Below are positions 35,743-48,791 of a stretch of 64,000 nucleotides of DNA, piece by piece. The position numbers and the translations under genes were made by a program. The notes beneath the pieces were generated by a model. That model worked only from the letters and a program-made list of their open reading frames with translations, was not told where the DNA came from and ran no database searches. The stretch is from Rutstroemia sp. NJR-2017a BVV2. Taxonomy: Eukaryota > Ascomycota > Leotiomycetes > Helotiales > Rutstroemiaceae. Position 1 is the stretch's first letter. Each line of letters opens with the position of its first letter. The DNA lies in contig NJPS01000046.1 of the NCBI GenBank assembly GCA_002946415.1, positions 1,550,001-1,614,000 of the forward strand, written 5' to 3'.

Positions 35743-36130
35743 CGGCTCGTTTTCTCCGGATACCGCAAGGAAAGAAGTACTCAGTTAGAAGCGCACAAAA
35801 TATGTGCAGTTGGTGTTAGATATATACCAAGCTGTTCTTTGTAAGATTATTTTGTGGTGGTTCGTGAGTCAAACGGGTTGGATGAAAGACGGAGGGGTGG
35901 ATTAACAAATCTGATGTGGCTCAATGCACCTTAACGATCCCTGCAAAAAAAGCTTCACCTCAAGTTTCGAGGGTCTAGCGCAAGAAGATCGGTCGCGGCA
36001 AGGCGCGTCAACCAAAATTTGAATTTACTTGCTTGTACCGGTGCCGTGAAGCAATTGTTAGGAGCTGTGGTTTTCTCATGCTTCGATATACGCTCTACCA
36101 AACATCTTTGCTCATTGAGCTTGGGTAGAG
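35743..36130. promoter_or_regulatory. Shared divergent promoter of trpC and NUP188
   Basis: 388 bases between two divergent start codons, holding one TGAGTCA element. No gene seen. Confidence 0.5.
35865..35871. promoter_or_regulatory. TGAGTCA, GCN4/CPC1-type site
   Basis: Exact match to the TGA(C/G)TCA element bound by the bZIP factor GCN4/CPC1/CpcA, 123 bases upstream of the trpC start. Amino-acid biosynthesis genes, including fungal trpC, are classic targets of cross-pathway control. One 7-mer alone is weak evidence, but the position fits. Confidence 0.6.
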
Positions 36131-39100
36131 ATGGTACCAATTCCAGGAGCCAGTTACTTTCCAGATGTAGGCAAATGCCTCAAGGGAGAAGAAATACTGA
36201 TGTAAGTCTTTCTGTCCGGAGCTTGCTTAAGGATCAAGCCGTCTGTTGTTTACTAAATCGTGTACAGCTCTTGGGAAACTGCATTTTTCGCGCTCGCAGA
36301 CGCTTGCGAAAATGGAATCCAATCCAGCATCGAGAAGTTTTTCAGCGATCCAAAAGTTCTAGAGCTATTATCACAACCTTGCGATGCGTTCCCAAAGCCC
36401 ACCGCCGACACGAAAGATGCCTTCGAGCAGAAGTTCAGACCCATTAATGCCGATAATTCCTCCGCCGAGATTCAGACAGCTAAGGAGGATGCTTTATGGT
36501 TGAGCAAAGAAGCTGACCTTGATGAGGTCTCGGCTTTGAGGGTAGTAATAGAGGAATATCAGTCTCGAGCTTATGCGCAACTCTTGGGCCCATTCTCAGA
36601 AGAGGAAATCATCAGTTTAAACGATGCTATTGGGGATACGAAGTCCACATATGTCGCGCCTACGGGGACTGATGCACAGGCAGAATCTACGCAATCAGAA
36701 TCTGAAAGTCAGAGTATTCGGCGTGAGCGAATGTTAAGCCTCTATCTAAGAAATCGTCGATGCTTTTACAAATGCGTCGCGTATATATACCAACGAAGCA
36801 AACTACAAAATGACAAGAACAGCCCGGCTTGGTACGAACTGCTGCCGTTCGATCTGGTCGAGAGATGGAATGGCTTGAACAAGGCCGAGGTCCGTCTAAT
36901 ACAGTACATCAAAGCCATTCGAACGAAATTCGAGAAGCTATTCCAAGGAGGTGGAAGTGGATGGTTTTCAGCGGAAGGGGGGCGTGAAGCACTTGAGCTC
37001 GAATGGGGAAACAACCAAATTTTGGAAGCGACGCATATGATGGAGGTTATTTTCAATCACATATCGTCCTCTAGTGCTCCTGATATATGCCAGACAGGTC
37101 CACTTTTGGAATGGTTTCGCTTGCTCGGTGATTTTGGCTTCCTGAATGATTTGGAAATGGTAAGCTCTTCGCATCTATTCTCGAAGATCCTATACTGATG
37201 AGCACCCCTAGCCTCATCCTGCGCTTCAAGCTTTTGTCATGCCATTGCAAACACTTAGCACAATAATTTCATCAGCTATATTGACTACGGACAACTGCGT
37301 GGCATCTCTGAGTGAAACTTTAGATATGACTGCTGCTAGTTTTGGGAAAGCCCCCGAGACACCTTGGCTATTCAACGAAGACGCAATTCGAAAACTTCAC
37401 GAGATACTCATGGCAGCAGCGCCCTCTGCCTACATCACTGCCGGTCCAGCACTTCTAGCATGGAGTGTGACATTGAAGCAAATTCGTTCGCGTGTGAACA
37501 ATAGGAGAGAAGCCCAGAACAGACGGGACGATGGCTTTGATGATAATACCGAACAGGGCAGTGCTGGAGCTCCTGGTGCGGGAGCGCTTATTTTAGCACC
37601 CGATGCTTATGAAGGAATTCTAGAAGACATCATGGATAGCACGGAGGATGATCCCATCGACTTTCTCGCCTTGAAAGCAGTCAACGAATGTCGCGTATTT
37701 GAGACACTCGAAAATATTTGTCAAAAGCTTGGAGATACTCTCGCAGCCTACTTCGTGCCCGAACTCGGCTTACGCCTGAGGATGTCGATATTGGAACTTA
37801 TGCGCGCAAGTGCTCCAGACATTGGATACCGGACCGAAACATTTGAGGTTGTAGTGTCTGCTGCTAAAGCCGGACAAGACTATTGGGATCTCATAGACGC
37901 ACGAGGGGCTCGTGAAGATAACAATCCCGTGAAACTCCTTCTCTCTGATCCTGTGTTATTTCAGACTTTCTGGCAGAATGCCAAATTTCGGTATCCATTC
38001 GAATCGGCCCCGTTTTTGAATTTTAGTCATGCTTTGGCAACCTTATGCGTGGTGGAAGGCGGAGAGTTGAAATCCTTTCTCGATTTGCTGGAGCCGTTTC
38101 GCACCTGCACATACCCACTGCCGTTCAAGTATGAACACTATGTGACGACCCAGGAAGAAGACAACAATAATACGATTCGACTGACTCGCGATCTTCCCCT
38201 ATTTGAGCCGCGATGGCGTGGTGCTAATGCAAACCTTCTCACTGGAGGACAAGAGATGGTGTTAGCTGCAGCGAACGGGGATCTCACGATTCGCTCTGGG
38301 ACCACGGGTCGTATGGTAGTTGAGAATGAACCGAAGGTCGTTTACTTTTTCCACCACTTTAACGGTGTCAAATATTTTGGGAAGTTACTGGAAACGTTCT
38401 TGGTCGCCGGTGACACACTCGATGCGACAACTGGCTCGGAAGCCGACCCAGAAGCTGTAGCCGAGATTATTGCCACGTTCGCCGTCATTCTTCACACCAT
38501 AGCGAACTCGGGTCTCGCTGCAGCCGATATACAAGCTACTGCAAACAGATTCTTTGAGACCGCTAGTTCAGCATTAGGCAGGAGTCGAGATATAACGCTT
38601 GTGATATCTGAGGTTTTCGAACAAGAGCTGCAGCGACAATCCAACGAGACAACCTCTGATGCTTCATTGGGCATTCTAACTAGTTGCATACAGTATCTGC
38701 ATGCTCTTCTACAATTCTCGCCTGGGCGAGTATGGCCTCTTATAGGTCGTAGCGGCCTTCTGGGCTTTGATCGTGGAGCGGGGAAGCTTTCGAGCATAGT
38801 TGGAAATGTTGAAGTGATATTGGGCAAGTACCCGTTCCTCATTGCGTGTACCCGACTCTTTGAAGCACTTGTCAACGATTTCACGGTCAACGCCATTGCA
38901 AGGAAGCGAAAGACTAACACAGTCCGTCGTCGATTCAGTGACGTGGAGGAACACAATGTCCGCGTTCCTGATCAAGTCCTATCTAAAGTGTTGCTGTCGT
39001 TTACTCGTTATCTTACAGAAGTGCTGGAAAGCTCAACCACCTGGAGGTTTATCGACCAAGATGAGCGCCTTCAATTGACGAAAAGTATAATGTTATCATT

Positions 39101-41889
39101 CGATAGAATGCTTGTCTTTGCCTTCGGAATTCAAGGTGTGCAAGAACCTGGCTCGAAGCCTCCATCGGAAAAAGGAGACGCAGAGCAAGACCCTGATTCC
39201 GGAGATGACACAAAGACAAGCACGGAGTCTGCTGTGCAAGTTAATGCCGCTTTGACTCCAGCCGCCACTTACATAGTTGAAAGCTTCCTATCCAAATCCT
39301 CGGGACCCTTGAGGTTTAAACCCATCCTTCGGTCATTATACGATGGCTTCAACACACCCGCCTCTACAATTTACCTCAATCGGCAGCGGTTAGTTGCGGG
39401 CGATGTCAAAGCAGCACTCGAATTTTCCAAACGGCTGCTCCGAGTAGGCGTAATGCTAGAGAAGACTTCACACCTCGAGGCGCAATTATTCGCAGCCGCA
39501 CCTCTTATAGCACGCTTATATGCAGTGAACGACTCCTATCGCAATCCCATTATCAAACTATTCGAAGCGTTGATAATAAGCGCTTCTGGCAGTGTTTCTG
39601 AACCTCCTTCACTGCTCGGTTATCTTGGCGCAAAAACTTCGAAGAATTTCCTTCATGCTGTGTCACATTTGGACAAACCTTTATCCAGGAGTCAAAACGT
39701 TGGAGCCATATGGCATTTCCTTTCCATGGTGATGAGTAGTCGGCAACAATGGTTCGCAAATTATGTTCTGACCGGCAAAACACCAAGAGACGCGTTAAAA
39801 AACAAGAAGCCTGCTGGGACTAGGAACACATCATCACCGAAGCCTCTGCTGAATACGGCCATCGACAACCTCTCGCATATCGGGGATATTCCAGATGCAG
39901 AGGCTTTGGTAATGTTGGAGTTCGTTGCTCTTGCTCAGAACTTCTGGCCTTGGACCATGCATGATCTGGAAAGTAATACGAGCTTCATCACTTACTTATC
40001 TCGCTACATTGAAAGCTTGGGCCCGAACCAGACAACTTCGAGCAGGAACCCAGCCATCAAAGCTTGTCACCGCACACGAATAGCGGCATACATTGCTGAG
40101 ATCCTAGCTATGCACGTTTTCCACTCCAGGCAAACGGGAAAGCCTTCTATTGTGAAAGAACTCATTCCGAAGTTGGCTTACTATGTAAACTCGGCCACAA
40201 CAGCACCTAGCTACAATGCATCGCTGCATGGTAATCTCAGGCAAAACTTTGATTCCAGATATGCTGCGTGCACTCTTCAAAGTTTCAGGAGGACGAACCT
40301 GGTGGATCGCCAATTCGGTGAAAATTACTTCTATGATCTGGAACTACTCGACAGGATGCTTTATGCTGATGAGGCATGGATGGGACGTCGTAACAATGGA
40401 TATAAGGTTGAGCTTGCGAATGCCAACGTCAATATGTCTTTAGTTGACGCTCAGGTTGTGAGTAGTAAATCCCAATTGTCGTTCCTAAATCATAACTAAC
40501 TCGTTATAGGCTCTGTTACACGGCTGGAAACTTCTTGCTGTGGAGCTCAGTGCTAATATCGCCAAAGACGCTGCACATCAAGAGACCTTGGTTACAGCCG
40601 CTCTTAGGTGCCTTCATTCAAACACAAGCAGTCAGCGATCAGAAGAAATATTCACACAACTACTACAAGTACGAGCAGACTTTGCTCTTGTGGTGTGTCA
40701 GCGATTAATGGAAGTAAATCCTAAAATACCTAAAATGAAGCTGCTGTTGAAAGAGGTATGGGAGACTATCCATAGTCTGGGTAGCAGCTTCGAAATTGCG
40801 CTTGCGTCTGGAGATGCATCGTATTACAGGCTTCTCCTGAAACTTCTATTCTTAGGCCTGCGTGTTCATAGCGACGGCAACACTTTCGAACAAGCCGACC
40901 AGAGACCATCCAAACGAATGGAAGAATCAACCACAACCGTCCGCCTCGTCGTCGACATCCTCGAACGCGTCGTCGCGCAAGGCTTCCGTGACCTCGCTGG
41001 TGTCGTCCATGAGAACCTCGAACAATCATCCCCCGAAGACATCGCCCTCATAACCGGTATCCTGCAAGCCTGTCTCCGCGTGCCCGGTATCGAGTTCTGC
41101 CATCCGCAAATCGTAACCATGATGGCCAACTGCGGCACCCCACGCACCGCCACCACGCTCTTCTCCTGGGCCGACCGCCTCGCCATCAACGGGGACCCCA
41201 TCTTCGGCGAACTCGCCATCATCTTCCTCCTCGAGCTCTCCAGCATGCCCGCAATGGCCGAACAACTCGCCATCGACGGCATTCTCGGCCATCTCAGCTC
41301 CGCCGCCATCATCAACTTTCTCCGCCGCAACAACGTCTCGCCATTCGCCGACAGTGCCGGCGTCCAACGCTGCTACAACATCTGGGTCCGCGGCATCCTA
41401 CCCCTCCTCCTCAACCTCCTGCACTCCGTCGGCGCCTCCATCGCAACCGAAGTCGCGCTCTTCCTCAACCAGTTTCCGCACCTCCTAACACAATCCGCCG
41501 CCGCCTTCGACGCGCCCGAACACTCGCGCACGACGCTGCCCGGGCAGATGAAATACATTTCGCTGGCCGTCTGCTCCGAAGTGCATTCGCTAGCCCTGAT
41601 TGTGTATATCCTGAACGGCTTCCGGGAGCAGTTGCAGGGCATCCAGGTCGTGCCCGACGTGGCGTGGGATTTGGGCGCCGTGGGCGAAAACGTCGAGTTT
41701 TGGCTGGGCAGCAGGGTCGTGCTGAGGGAGCGTATTGTGCCGATGGGCGAGAGGGATGTCGAGTGGAAGGGGAGGAAGCTGGATCCGAAGGCGGAGGGGA
41801 AGGGTTTGGGGTGTGTGGATCGCTTGGAGGAGAAGTGTGTGTTGGAGATGATGGGCGTGAGGGATGTGGTTAGTGGGGGGGATCCGTGA
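36131..41889 (+). CDS. NUP188: Nucleoporin NUP188, inner ring of nuclear pore
   Basis: Four exons (36131-36201, 36268-37159, 37212-40457, 40510-41889) encode 1862 residues, close to the size of known Nup188 proteins. It is a helical-solenoid scaffold nucleoporin of the inner ring that binds Nic96 and Nup-linker motifs. Family features: a starting SWETAFFALADA helix, EDALWLSKEADLDEVSALR, and a beta-rich insertion near residue 680 (LTIRSGTTGRMVVENEPKVV) that fits the SH3-like domain unique to Nup188 among large scaffold Nups. Later come YLGAKTSKNFLHAVSHLDKP and SSRQQWFANYVLTGKTPRDA. The SH3-like insertion and these motifs separate it from Nup192. Beyond about 41150 codon use becomes strongly GC-ending. 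Its 71-nt first exon gives a short non-homologous N-terminus (MVPIPGASYF), so the start is less certain than the rest. Confidence 0.92.
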
Positions 41890-42550
41890 GTGTGGTGTGT
41901 AGATTGTTGGTGGAGCATAGCATGCATGGATGGGGAAGAATTGATGGATAGGATATGATGGATGGGCGTTGTTTCTACTTCTTTTTTTGCTTTATTTTTC
42001 CTTGTCTGCAAAAGAAAAGATAAATCAGTCCAATCCAATAGTTATTTAGGGGATGGGGAAGTTAATTTGTCTTGGGTGTATGATTGAGAAAGAATGGGAA
42101 TGAGATAGAACATGATTGAAATGTACCTTTTGTATTCGACTATGGTAGCCTAGTAGTGAAGGTAATTCTTTAAGTGATATGTTGTGCAATCCTATCAAAC
42201 CTAGACACACCTTTGCAAAGTAGTTCATCAGACATGATGCAAGTGATTTATGATCTTTGACAGAGTAGAATTCATTCATTCAAGCTATGCTATGCTGCAT
42301 ACATATTATACCATGCATGTCTTCTCATAGAAGAATGTGCATCATATCCACCTTTCTTTCGTCGATATCACGACCATCTCCTTTCATCCGGCACACACAT
42401 CCACCCTCACATGCTCAAATCCGGGTGCCTATTCGAACCTAGATATGCTTCTACATCCTATCATACAAAAGTCCTCCTACCCTTATCATCTCACCCTATT
42501 CGCTTCATCATTCCATCTTATCCCCCCTCCGTCAAACTAGCGAAACGAGC
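41890..42550. other. Convergent 3' ends of NUP188 and TIM9
   Basis: 661 bases with T-rich runs (near 41975-42000) suited to NUP188 polyadenylation. No gene seen. Confidence 0.45.
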
Positions 42551-43399
42551 CTACCGCGACCCAGGAGGAGGCTGATTCATCATCTGCGCCTGTTGTTCCT
42601 GGAACCTTTGTCCGATTCTTTCACTGCCCGCCATGAATTTCTGTACGCAGCGTGTGACGCAGCCGGTTTCGCGGGCGACGAGGGATTTGGTGGTGAAGTC
42701 GTCGACGCAGGAGTCGAAGCAGTGGGTTACTAGGTTGGAGAACATCTGGAGAGAGGGTGGTGGTTAGCTAAGGTAGTGAAGAGGTGAAAGTTGAGTCGAT
42801 TGGACAGAAGGTAGGGGTGGAGTGGTTGAATGCTTTCGATTGCACGAGGTTGCTTGGGAGGTGCATTGGATTTTAATAGAGTATGAGGATTCAGTATTCG
42901 AACACGCTGCCTAGTCAGAAGCACTGAATCGAGTCGCGGGTTTGATATCCGGATGCAGATGCAACTGCAGGTTAAGCGTGTTAGGCATTAAAGATGCCCA
43001 AGTAAAAGCTACCCGGAAGATGCCCATGGACAAAACCGCTCACAGACAGCTGTCTTATCTCAAAGCCTCCTGCTGTGATATTCAAAATGTATTGAAGTAT
43101 TCAAACCAAAGTCTTGGCCCCGTAGACAGTATCCGTGTTGATGTTGCAGCTAGGAGAGGGGCATGCCATTCGCCGGTTCCAGAGCGGGGGAAATTATGCA
43201 TAAAACGGGATGATGCAGTGGGACGTAGATTGAAAGGCCCAACTCACTCCCATGAATTCCTTCATTTGCTTTCTTTCCATGCGGCTTTGGAACTCTCTTT
43301 GCTCTGAAGCTGTGAGTCTGGTTTTGGGGGGGAAGGGTTAGCAAGGTGGGTTTACGGATGGAATAATTTCAAAGAATTGTAGAATACTAACCCTTCCAT
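42551..43399 (-). CDS. TIM9: TIM9, small Tim chaperone of mitochondrial intermembrane space
   Basis: Three exons (43399-43392, 43317-43248, 42745-42551) encode 90 residues, the normal Tim9 length. The twin CX3C motifs that form two disulfides are CFDSC and CVTRC, 15 residues apart, in exon 3. Exon 2 gives [20 protein letters not shown], the expected N-terminal helix leading into [10 protein letters not shown]. Tim9 with Tim10 escorts hydrophobic carrier proteins across the intermembrane space to TIM22. The first coding exon is only 8 nt (ATG GAA GG), joined through GTTAGT/CCAG. Intron 2 is 502 nt, unusually long for this genome (GTGAGT donor, CTCTCCAG acceptor). Confidence 0.9.
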
Positions 43400-45816
43400 T
43401 TTTGCAATTGATCTATGGGAGTGCAGCTAAAGATTTTTGATATAGAAATATGCTGTATTGACTTGATGGAGAAGTGTCAAGGCTGATGAGGCTGATGATG
43501 TCTTTGCTGCAAGCTGGGGAAGCTCAATGAAGTTGATTGCTTTGGAATTTTAGAAGCTAAGAATTATGAGGTGTATGATTGGCTCGGTAGCTGGACTTGG
43601 GCCGATCTGGAAATACATTAATCCGGAGGGAACTTTTAGAGTCTTTTACTCGCAAGTTGCCAGGTAAACAGGATCCATTGAAAAAGACCAAATTGTAGCG
43701 ATGATCCCTCGATGGGACTTGGTGACAAACGTTGTTCAAGTACCGTTGCTCAGTCAAAGTCAAATTTTTAGTTGTTGAAGTTGTTGCCACTTCATATATG
43801 GGGAAAGTAGCATGGCCATCTTCCATGACTTTTATGCTGATCGCTGCAACCTAAGCAAGTCAGACGAAGCTTCCCACCGCATCGGCTCTTCTCAAAGCTC
43901 TTTTCTGGGGAATCGGGAGAAGAGCTCAGGACCCACTATACCCTTAATATATGAAGCTGCGGAATACCAATCGTATCGGCGAATCGTGAGGAGATGGATG
44001 GGTAGACAAGGCGACTAACGTATCAAGGGACCAGCAGGGCCAAAAGGATAAGTACCGGCAACTCATGGAAGTCTACTTGTACTTCGAATACCATACGTAG
44101 ACACGGTAGTTCTGCATGTTGACGCATTGACGCAAATGGGAGTCTTGATATCCGGATTGAGTCTATTGATCTGAGAGTGACTTGCCAAGTCACCTTACCA
44201 GCCTCTTCATACTTCACACTTCACACTTCACACTTCACACTTCACACTTCATCTTGTTTGGAAGGTTGAAGGTTGAAGCTTGAAAAGGGCAAAGGGTTGA
44301 AAAAGAGTCGGAAGAGGTCGCCATCACGGTACTAGCATCTAATTATAGCTCCACCACGATCCTCTCTTGCCTTACTTTAGCCGTCTCGTCTGGCCACTCG
44401 CACCACTCACACCCATCCACACTCAGCCCTTTCCCCTCTGAGCGATCTGAGCCATCCAAACAGTCCAGATCTTGTTCGCTTGAAATCCTTTTGCCGAATT
44501 GGTGCTGGAGTAGCAGACCATATCAAATTCATCGTTAATGCAATATCGAGTCTTCAAGGAATATTGACGGAGAGTCTGTCGATAGGTGGGAGCAATATTG
44601 GAATGTTATGTTGGAGGGGGAGGGTTTATGAATCACTCAAACAAATTGTCACATATCCATACTCTGTAAACAAATAACCACATATCCATAAACAAACAAC
44701 GCTGGTAGCCAACCGTGCCAACCAACAGCAAGGCTACTCAGGAGCCAGGGAGCCAGAACATTGTGCCAGTCCTATTCTGCAGCCATTTGTGGAGAAAATA
44801 GCCTTCCACCTGAGTACTCCATAGACGAGCAGCTCGACTGACGTCTACCATGTATTAGGCGTTGTACTTGTCTGTGACCTCTCTGCTCCTGTTTCTCTAT
44901 GCCCCCTTCGGTCCCCAGCATGGTCAGCAGGGCAGATTTAGGTCGAAGGAAGCAAAAGAAGACTTGTACGTACTGCGTAAAAGTTGCAACACAGTAGACA
45001 CTTTCCCCATCACTAGTGCACTCGTTAAAGCCCTTCCCAAGCTTTTCATAGCAAGACGATCTTCTTTCATCCATTCACCTGAACAATCAAGGGCCAGTAT
45101 TATTCCCTCCACGGTGCCAGAAAGCGACAAAGCAGGAAAGCTACATACACATACCTTGACCTGTGCGCTTTGTACTTTTGCACTTTGCGGCACTTCGATT
45201 CGACTTGCAAAGACTTCTCCCAGTCCCAATCTCGAGCTTCTCTTTTTTTTTGTTCGTCGAAATATTGGCATCCTCTTGCTCTTTTACGAGCAACAATAAT
45301 CTCTCCCTAATACACTCTTGTCGCACACACTAAACAACTATTCCTTTGCTCCCAAGGGCCAGGACCATCATCTTAAGCTCTAAAACTTACTAGGTACATC
45401 TCGCAGCTCTTGCAACCAATCCTTTACGAAAGTACGAACTGCCTGAAAGTGCTGCGCTCGATTCCAATCCACATTTGGTCGCGTCGCAGTTATAAGCCCC
45501 TCGGCGAAAAATTCCCCACAACATTCACGATCGTACCCACCTCGACAATACAAACCATCGCTGTCGCGTGCATTCTAGTTCTTGACACAGACCGAATATC
45601 TCTTCGGCAGATACTTCCTATCGCTTCCCTAGCCTCCCTCTTCGATTCAAATACTTCGATTCAGCACAATACTGAAAGCGAAACTTTGCTGCTGCCTGCG
45701 ATCTTCCACCGAATCGACCGGACCTCTTGGTCCTTTGCGACAACTTCTTATCGCTAGAGATATCGTGTATTCATTATCTCAGCGACTGGCAGAACCCCCC
45801 GATCGATCTTCTCAAC
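43400..45816. other. Gene-poor stretch: TIM9 promoter and RhoGAP leader
   Basis: 2.4 kb without a supported gene. Pyrimidine-rich, C-rich sequence from 44340 to 45816 looks like promoter and long 5' leader of the RhoGAP gene. Several short frames (for example 45410-45757) show no motifs. Confidence 0.4.
44211..44250. repeat. Tandem repeat of ACTTCAC (about 5.7 copies)
   Basis: Forty bases of near-perfect 7-nt repeats, ACTTCAC, ending in ACTTCATC. Next to it are two GGTTGAAG copies (about 44263-44278). Confidence 0.8.
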
Positions 45817-48791
45817 ATGTTGTCCGACCACGGCTCGTCGAGTGCTCACCAAGCTTTCGCGAACCCTCAACCAGCTCCTGTACATGCCTCGCAGACGACA
45901 TCTCCCCCAACAAAACAAAGTTTGAAGAGCTGGTGGAAAGGATTTAGACCCCCAGCGAGGAATCCGGAACCAACTACTGGTAAAGAACCCCCAATATTAT
46001 TATTTCATTTGTCAAAATCCAAAAGACCACAGGAACGGTATGCATTGTGTAGGGGAGTTGCTAGCCCGATCTGCTGCGAAACAGATTCTTTTCCTCCTCA
46101 ATCTGCCAATGGGTAATGGTTGGACTGTCGCTGTGGGGTTATCTTATTCGAAGGCAGAGGCGGTATTCTCATAGGTATAATTCTTGCAGTGTGTCCAGTC
46201 TACCATTAACTGGTATGGTGACTGTTCAGCTCGAAAACTAGCCATGTCGCGAGCCAAACTGCCCAATGTCGAAATTCCATGCAGCCGTTTCGTCTTGGAA
46301 CGGGCCAGTTCTCCAAGAGATGAACAGAGAGTCTCCTTCAGTGGGAAGTGGCCTGGGAATGTAAGAGCTGCAGTATGTCTGGCGCCCTAAGCCCATAACC
46401 ACAATGGGAAGTTATGGGACATAGTCATATTTTGGGAGATCTCATTACTCTCAGAAATTGCTCTCTCCTGACTTATCAGATTCCAAGTTCAATACACTCT
46501 GAACAATTGAAGAAGGCTAACATGCTTATTTCCAGAAACTCAACCAACCGGTATATTCGGCGTGCCTCTTCGCCAGAGCATTGCATACGCAAATGTTGCC
46601 ATTTCACTCGTCGATGCGGAGGGGAAAAGCTATATCTATGGCTACGTACCAATAGTCGTTGCGAAATGCGGAGTTTATCTAAAAGAGAAAGGTGGGAACC
46701 CCAGATTTTACCATAACAATAGTGCTCTCACTAACACGCACAATCACCACAGCGACGACCGTTGAGGGCATCTTTCGTCTGAGCGGTTCAGAAAAACGCA
46801 TAAAAGAATTAAAGACCATATTCGATTCGCCGGACCGTTACGGGAAAGGTCTTGACTGGGCTGGGTACACGGTGCACGATGCGGCAAACGTCCTGAGAAG
46901 GTATCTCAACCTATTACCGGAACCAATTGTCCCTCTTGATCTATATGCCCGATTTCGAGAGCCTTTGAGGGGTCATACAATGGCAGCTGTTGGAGACAGT
47001 GATGGGGGGCCGCAATTTTCAGACAACTTTGATGTCAATCAGGCTATCATCACTTACCAGCAACTAATTACAGAACTGCCTCCTCTTAACCGCCAATTAC
47101 TGCTGTACATTCTTGATTTATTAGCCGTTTTCGCCTCAAAGTCAGACGAAAATCGCATGACCGCCGTGAATCTTGCTGCCATTTTTCAACCTGGTATGCT
47201 TTCACATCCGGAGCATGATATGGCACCGGCCGAGTATCGCCTGAGTCAAGACGTTTTGATATTCTTGATTGAGAATCAGGATCATTTCTTAATTGGTATG
47301 AGGGGCACCGCTGCGGATGAGAAGACGGTGCATGAGGTTCAAAATGGGGGTACTCCACCACCAGGCACTCCCACTACCCCAGCCAGGTCGAAAACAACGA
47401 TTGGAAGATCGGCATCAAACGCGAGTGCTGGCGCCGAAAGTATACGGAAATACGGTGGTGTTCGACGTAATGTGTCAGTTTCCTCTCGACACTCGCGCCA
47501 ATCTAATGGCGCGCCAAGCCCAGCGAGTCCCGCATATGGCGGTAATCTCACTCATTCATCGGGCGGCGGGGTTCATCGAAGCAACACTGTACCATCTAAA
47601 AAGTCGCCTGGCCTCCCATCAAACCGCGTGAACAAGAACTCCGGCCCACCTTCGCCAATACCGATGGGTCTGACGACAAACCGACCTAATATCCCTCAAA
47701 GTCTCACACCCGGTATCCCGCCTTCTCCAAGTCACTTGTTACCATCATCTCCAGGCCTTGCCCTCAATACGACAACAGGGTCAAGTTTAGCGAATTCGGC
47801 ACATACTGTGACTAGCGAAGAGCGATTACTACCTGACTCTAATGATAAAGTTCCAGAAGTATCTACGCCCTCAAGGATTGTGTCAAATTTGTTCCAACGA
47901 TCTCCTCCCGAAAGCGCTGACAGACGGCCACCTAACAAACTAAGAAAGAAGCGCATACCTAGTAGTTCTAATCCTAGTGCTCAGAGTTCGACAAACTCTC
48001 TTAATGGGCGATCCTCTTCTGTATCGCCTGGTCTCCGTGCATCTCGTATTGGCTCAGACCCCGGCGAACACCCTCATTTGGAACATTTCTCGCCGTTAAA
48101 CCCTATTCTATCTAACACTCAACCTACTCCACCCGCAACGGAGACTCCAAGGGCCGAGCAACACCCACAGTTTATCCAGACCCGTCCAGAGGATCCCCGC
48201 CATCCTTCAGAAAGGACATTGAAGCCATTGGCATCACCTGTTTCCTCGTTACATTCCCACTCGTCATTCAATGATCAATCAGATCTTGATCATCTCGATG
48301 ATCTTACTCTCGATGAAGCAAGGGAAAAGCGTTCTAGGTGGCGTCGTTCTACGAGACAAGATGACTCGGCTACGCTCGGGGCGACATTGAGCCCTAGGAA
48401 AGGTGAATCAGATAGTGGGGCGGGGGCCAGTTCTAGCTCTGTCGGCAGTTCTCGCCCTCGTAAAAGCTTTACTGGAGATACTGTACCCCTGGGACCAGAT
48501 TCTGGCCTCCCTCACGCCCATCCATTTTCCAGCAACGAGAGTGGATCTGGAGTTTACGAGGAGAAAAAGGGGCCTTTCGGGTGGATCAAGAATATAATGC
48601 GTGAAAAGCGAGAAGAAAGCAGGGAGAAAGGAGACAGCAGAGAACGGAATAAGAGTCCATCGTCTACGGATCGGCCGACAAATATCAGCTCTTCGGCCCT
48701 GGCTCCTCGAGGGAAGAGTATCGACATCCCTCGAGAAGGAGGTTCAGCGGAACGGTACAACGAGAAGGACCATCCATTGCCGCATCATTGA
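45817..48791 (+). CDS. RhoGAP protein of Sac7 type
   Basis: Three exons (45817-45979, 46536-46691, 46753-48791) encode 785 residues. The RhoGAP domain (about residues 58-270) starts PTGIFGVPLRQSIAYANVAI and runs through YIYGYVPIVVAKCGVYL. It then has EGIFRLSGSEKRI with the catalytic Arg finger near 115, RYLNLLPEPIVPLDLYARF, and ENRMTAVNLAAIFQPGML. This layout, with the domain near the N-terminus, is that of Sac7/Bag7, which switch off Rho1 in cell-wall and actin control. The remaining 500 residues are Ser/Pro-rich and disordered, with basic patches and a KKGPFGWIKNIMREK segment near the end. Intron 1 is about 556 nt: skipping all of 45980-46535 is the only join that keeps PEPTT-ETQPTGIFGV in frame. 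Confidence 0.88.

Noticed and set aside
36131..41889. NUP192/NUP205 as identity of the large nucleoporin
   Set aside because: The SH3-like insertion and the SRQQWFANYVLTGKTPRDA region fit Nup188, and the expected Nup192 N-terminus is absent.
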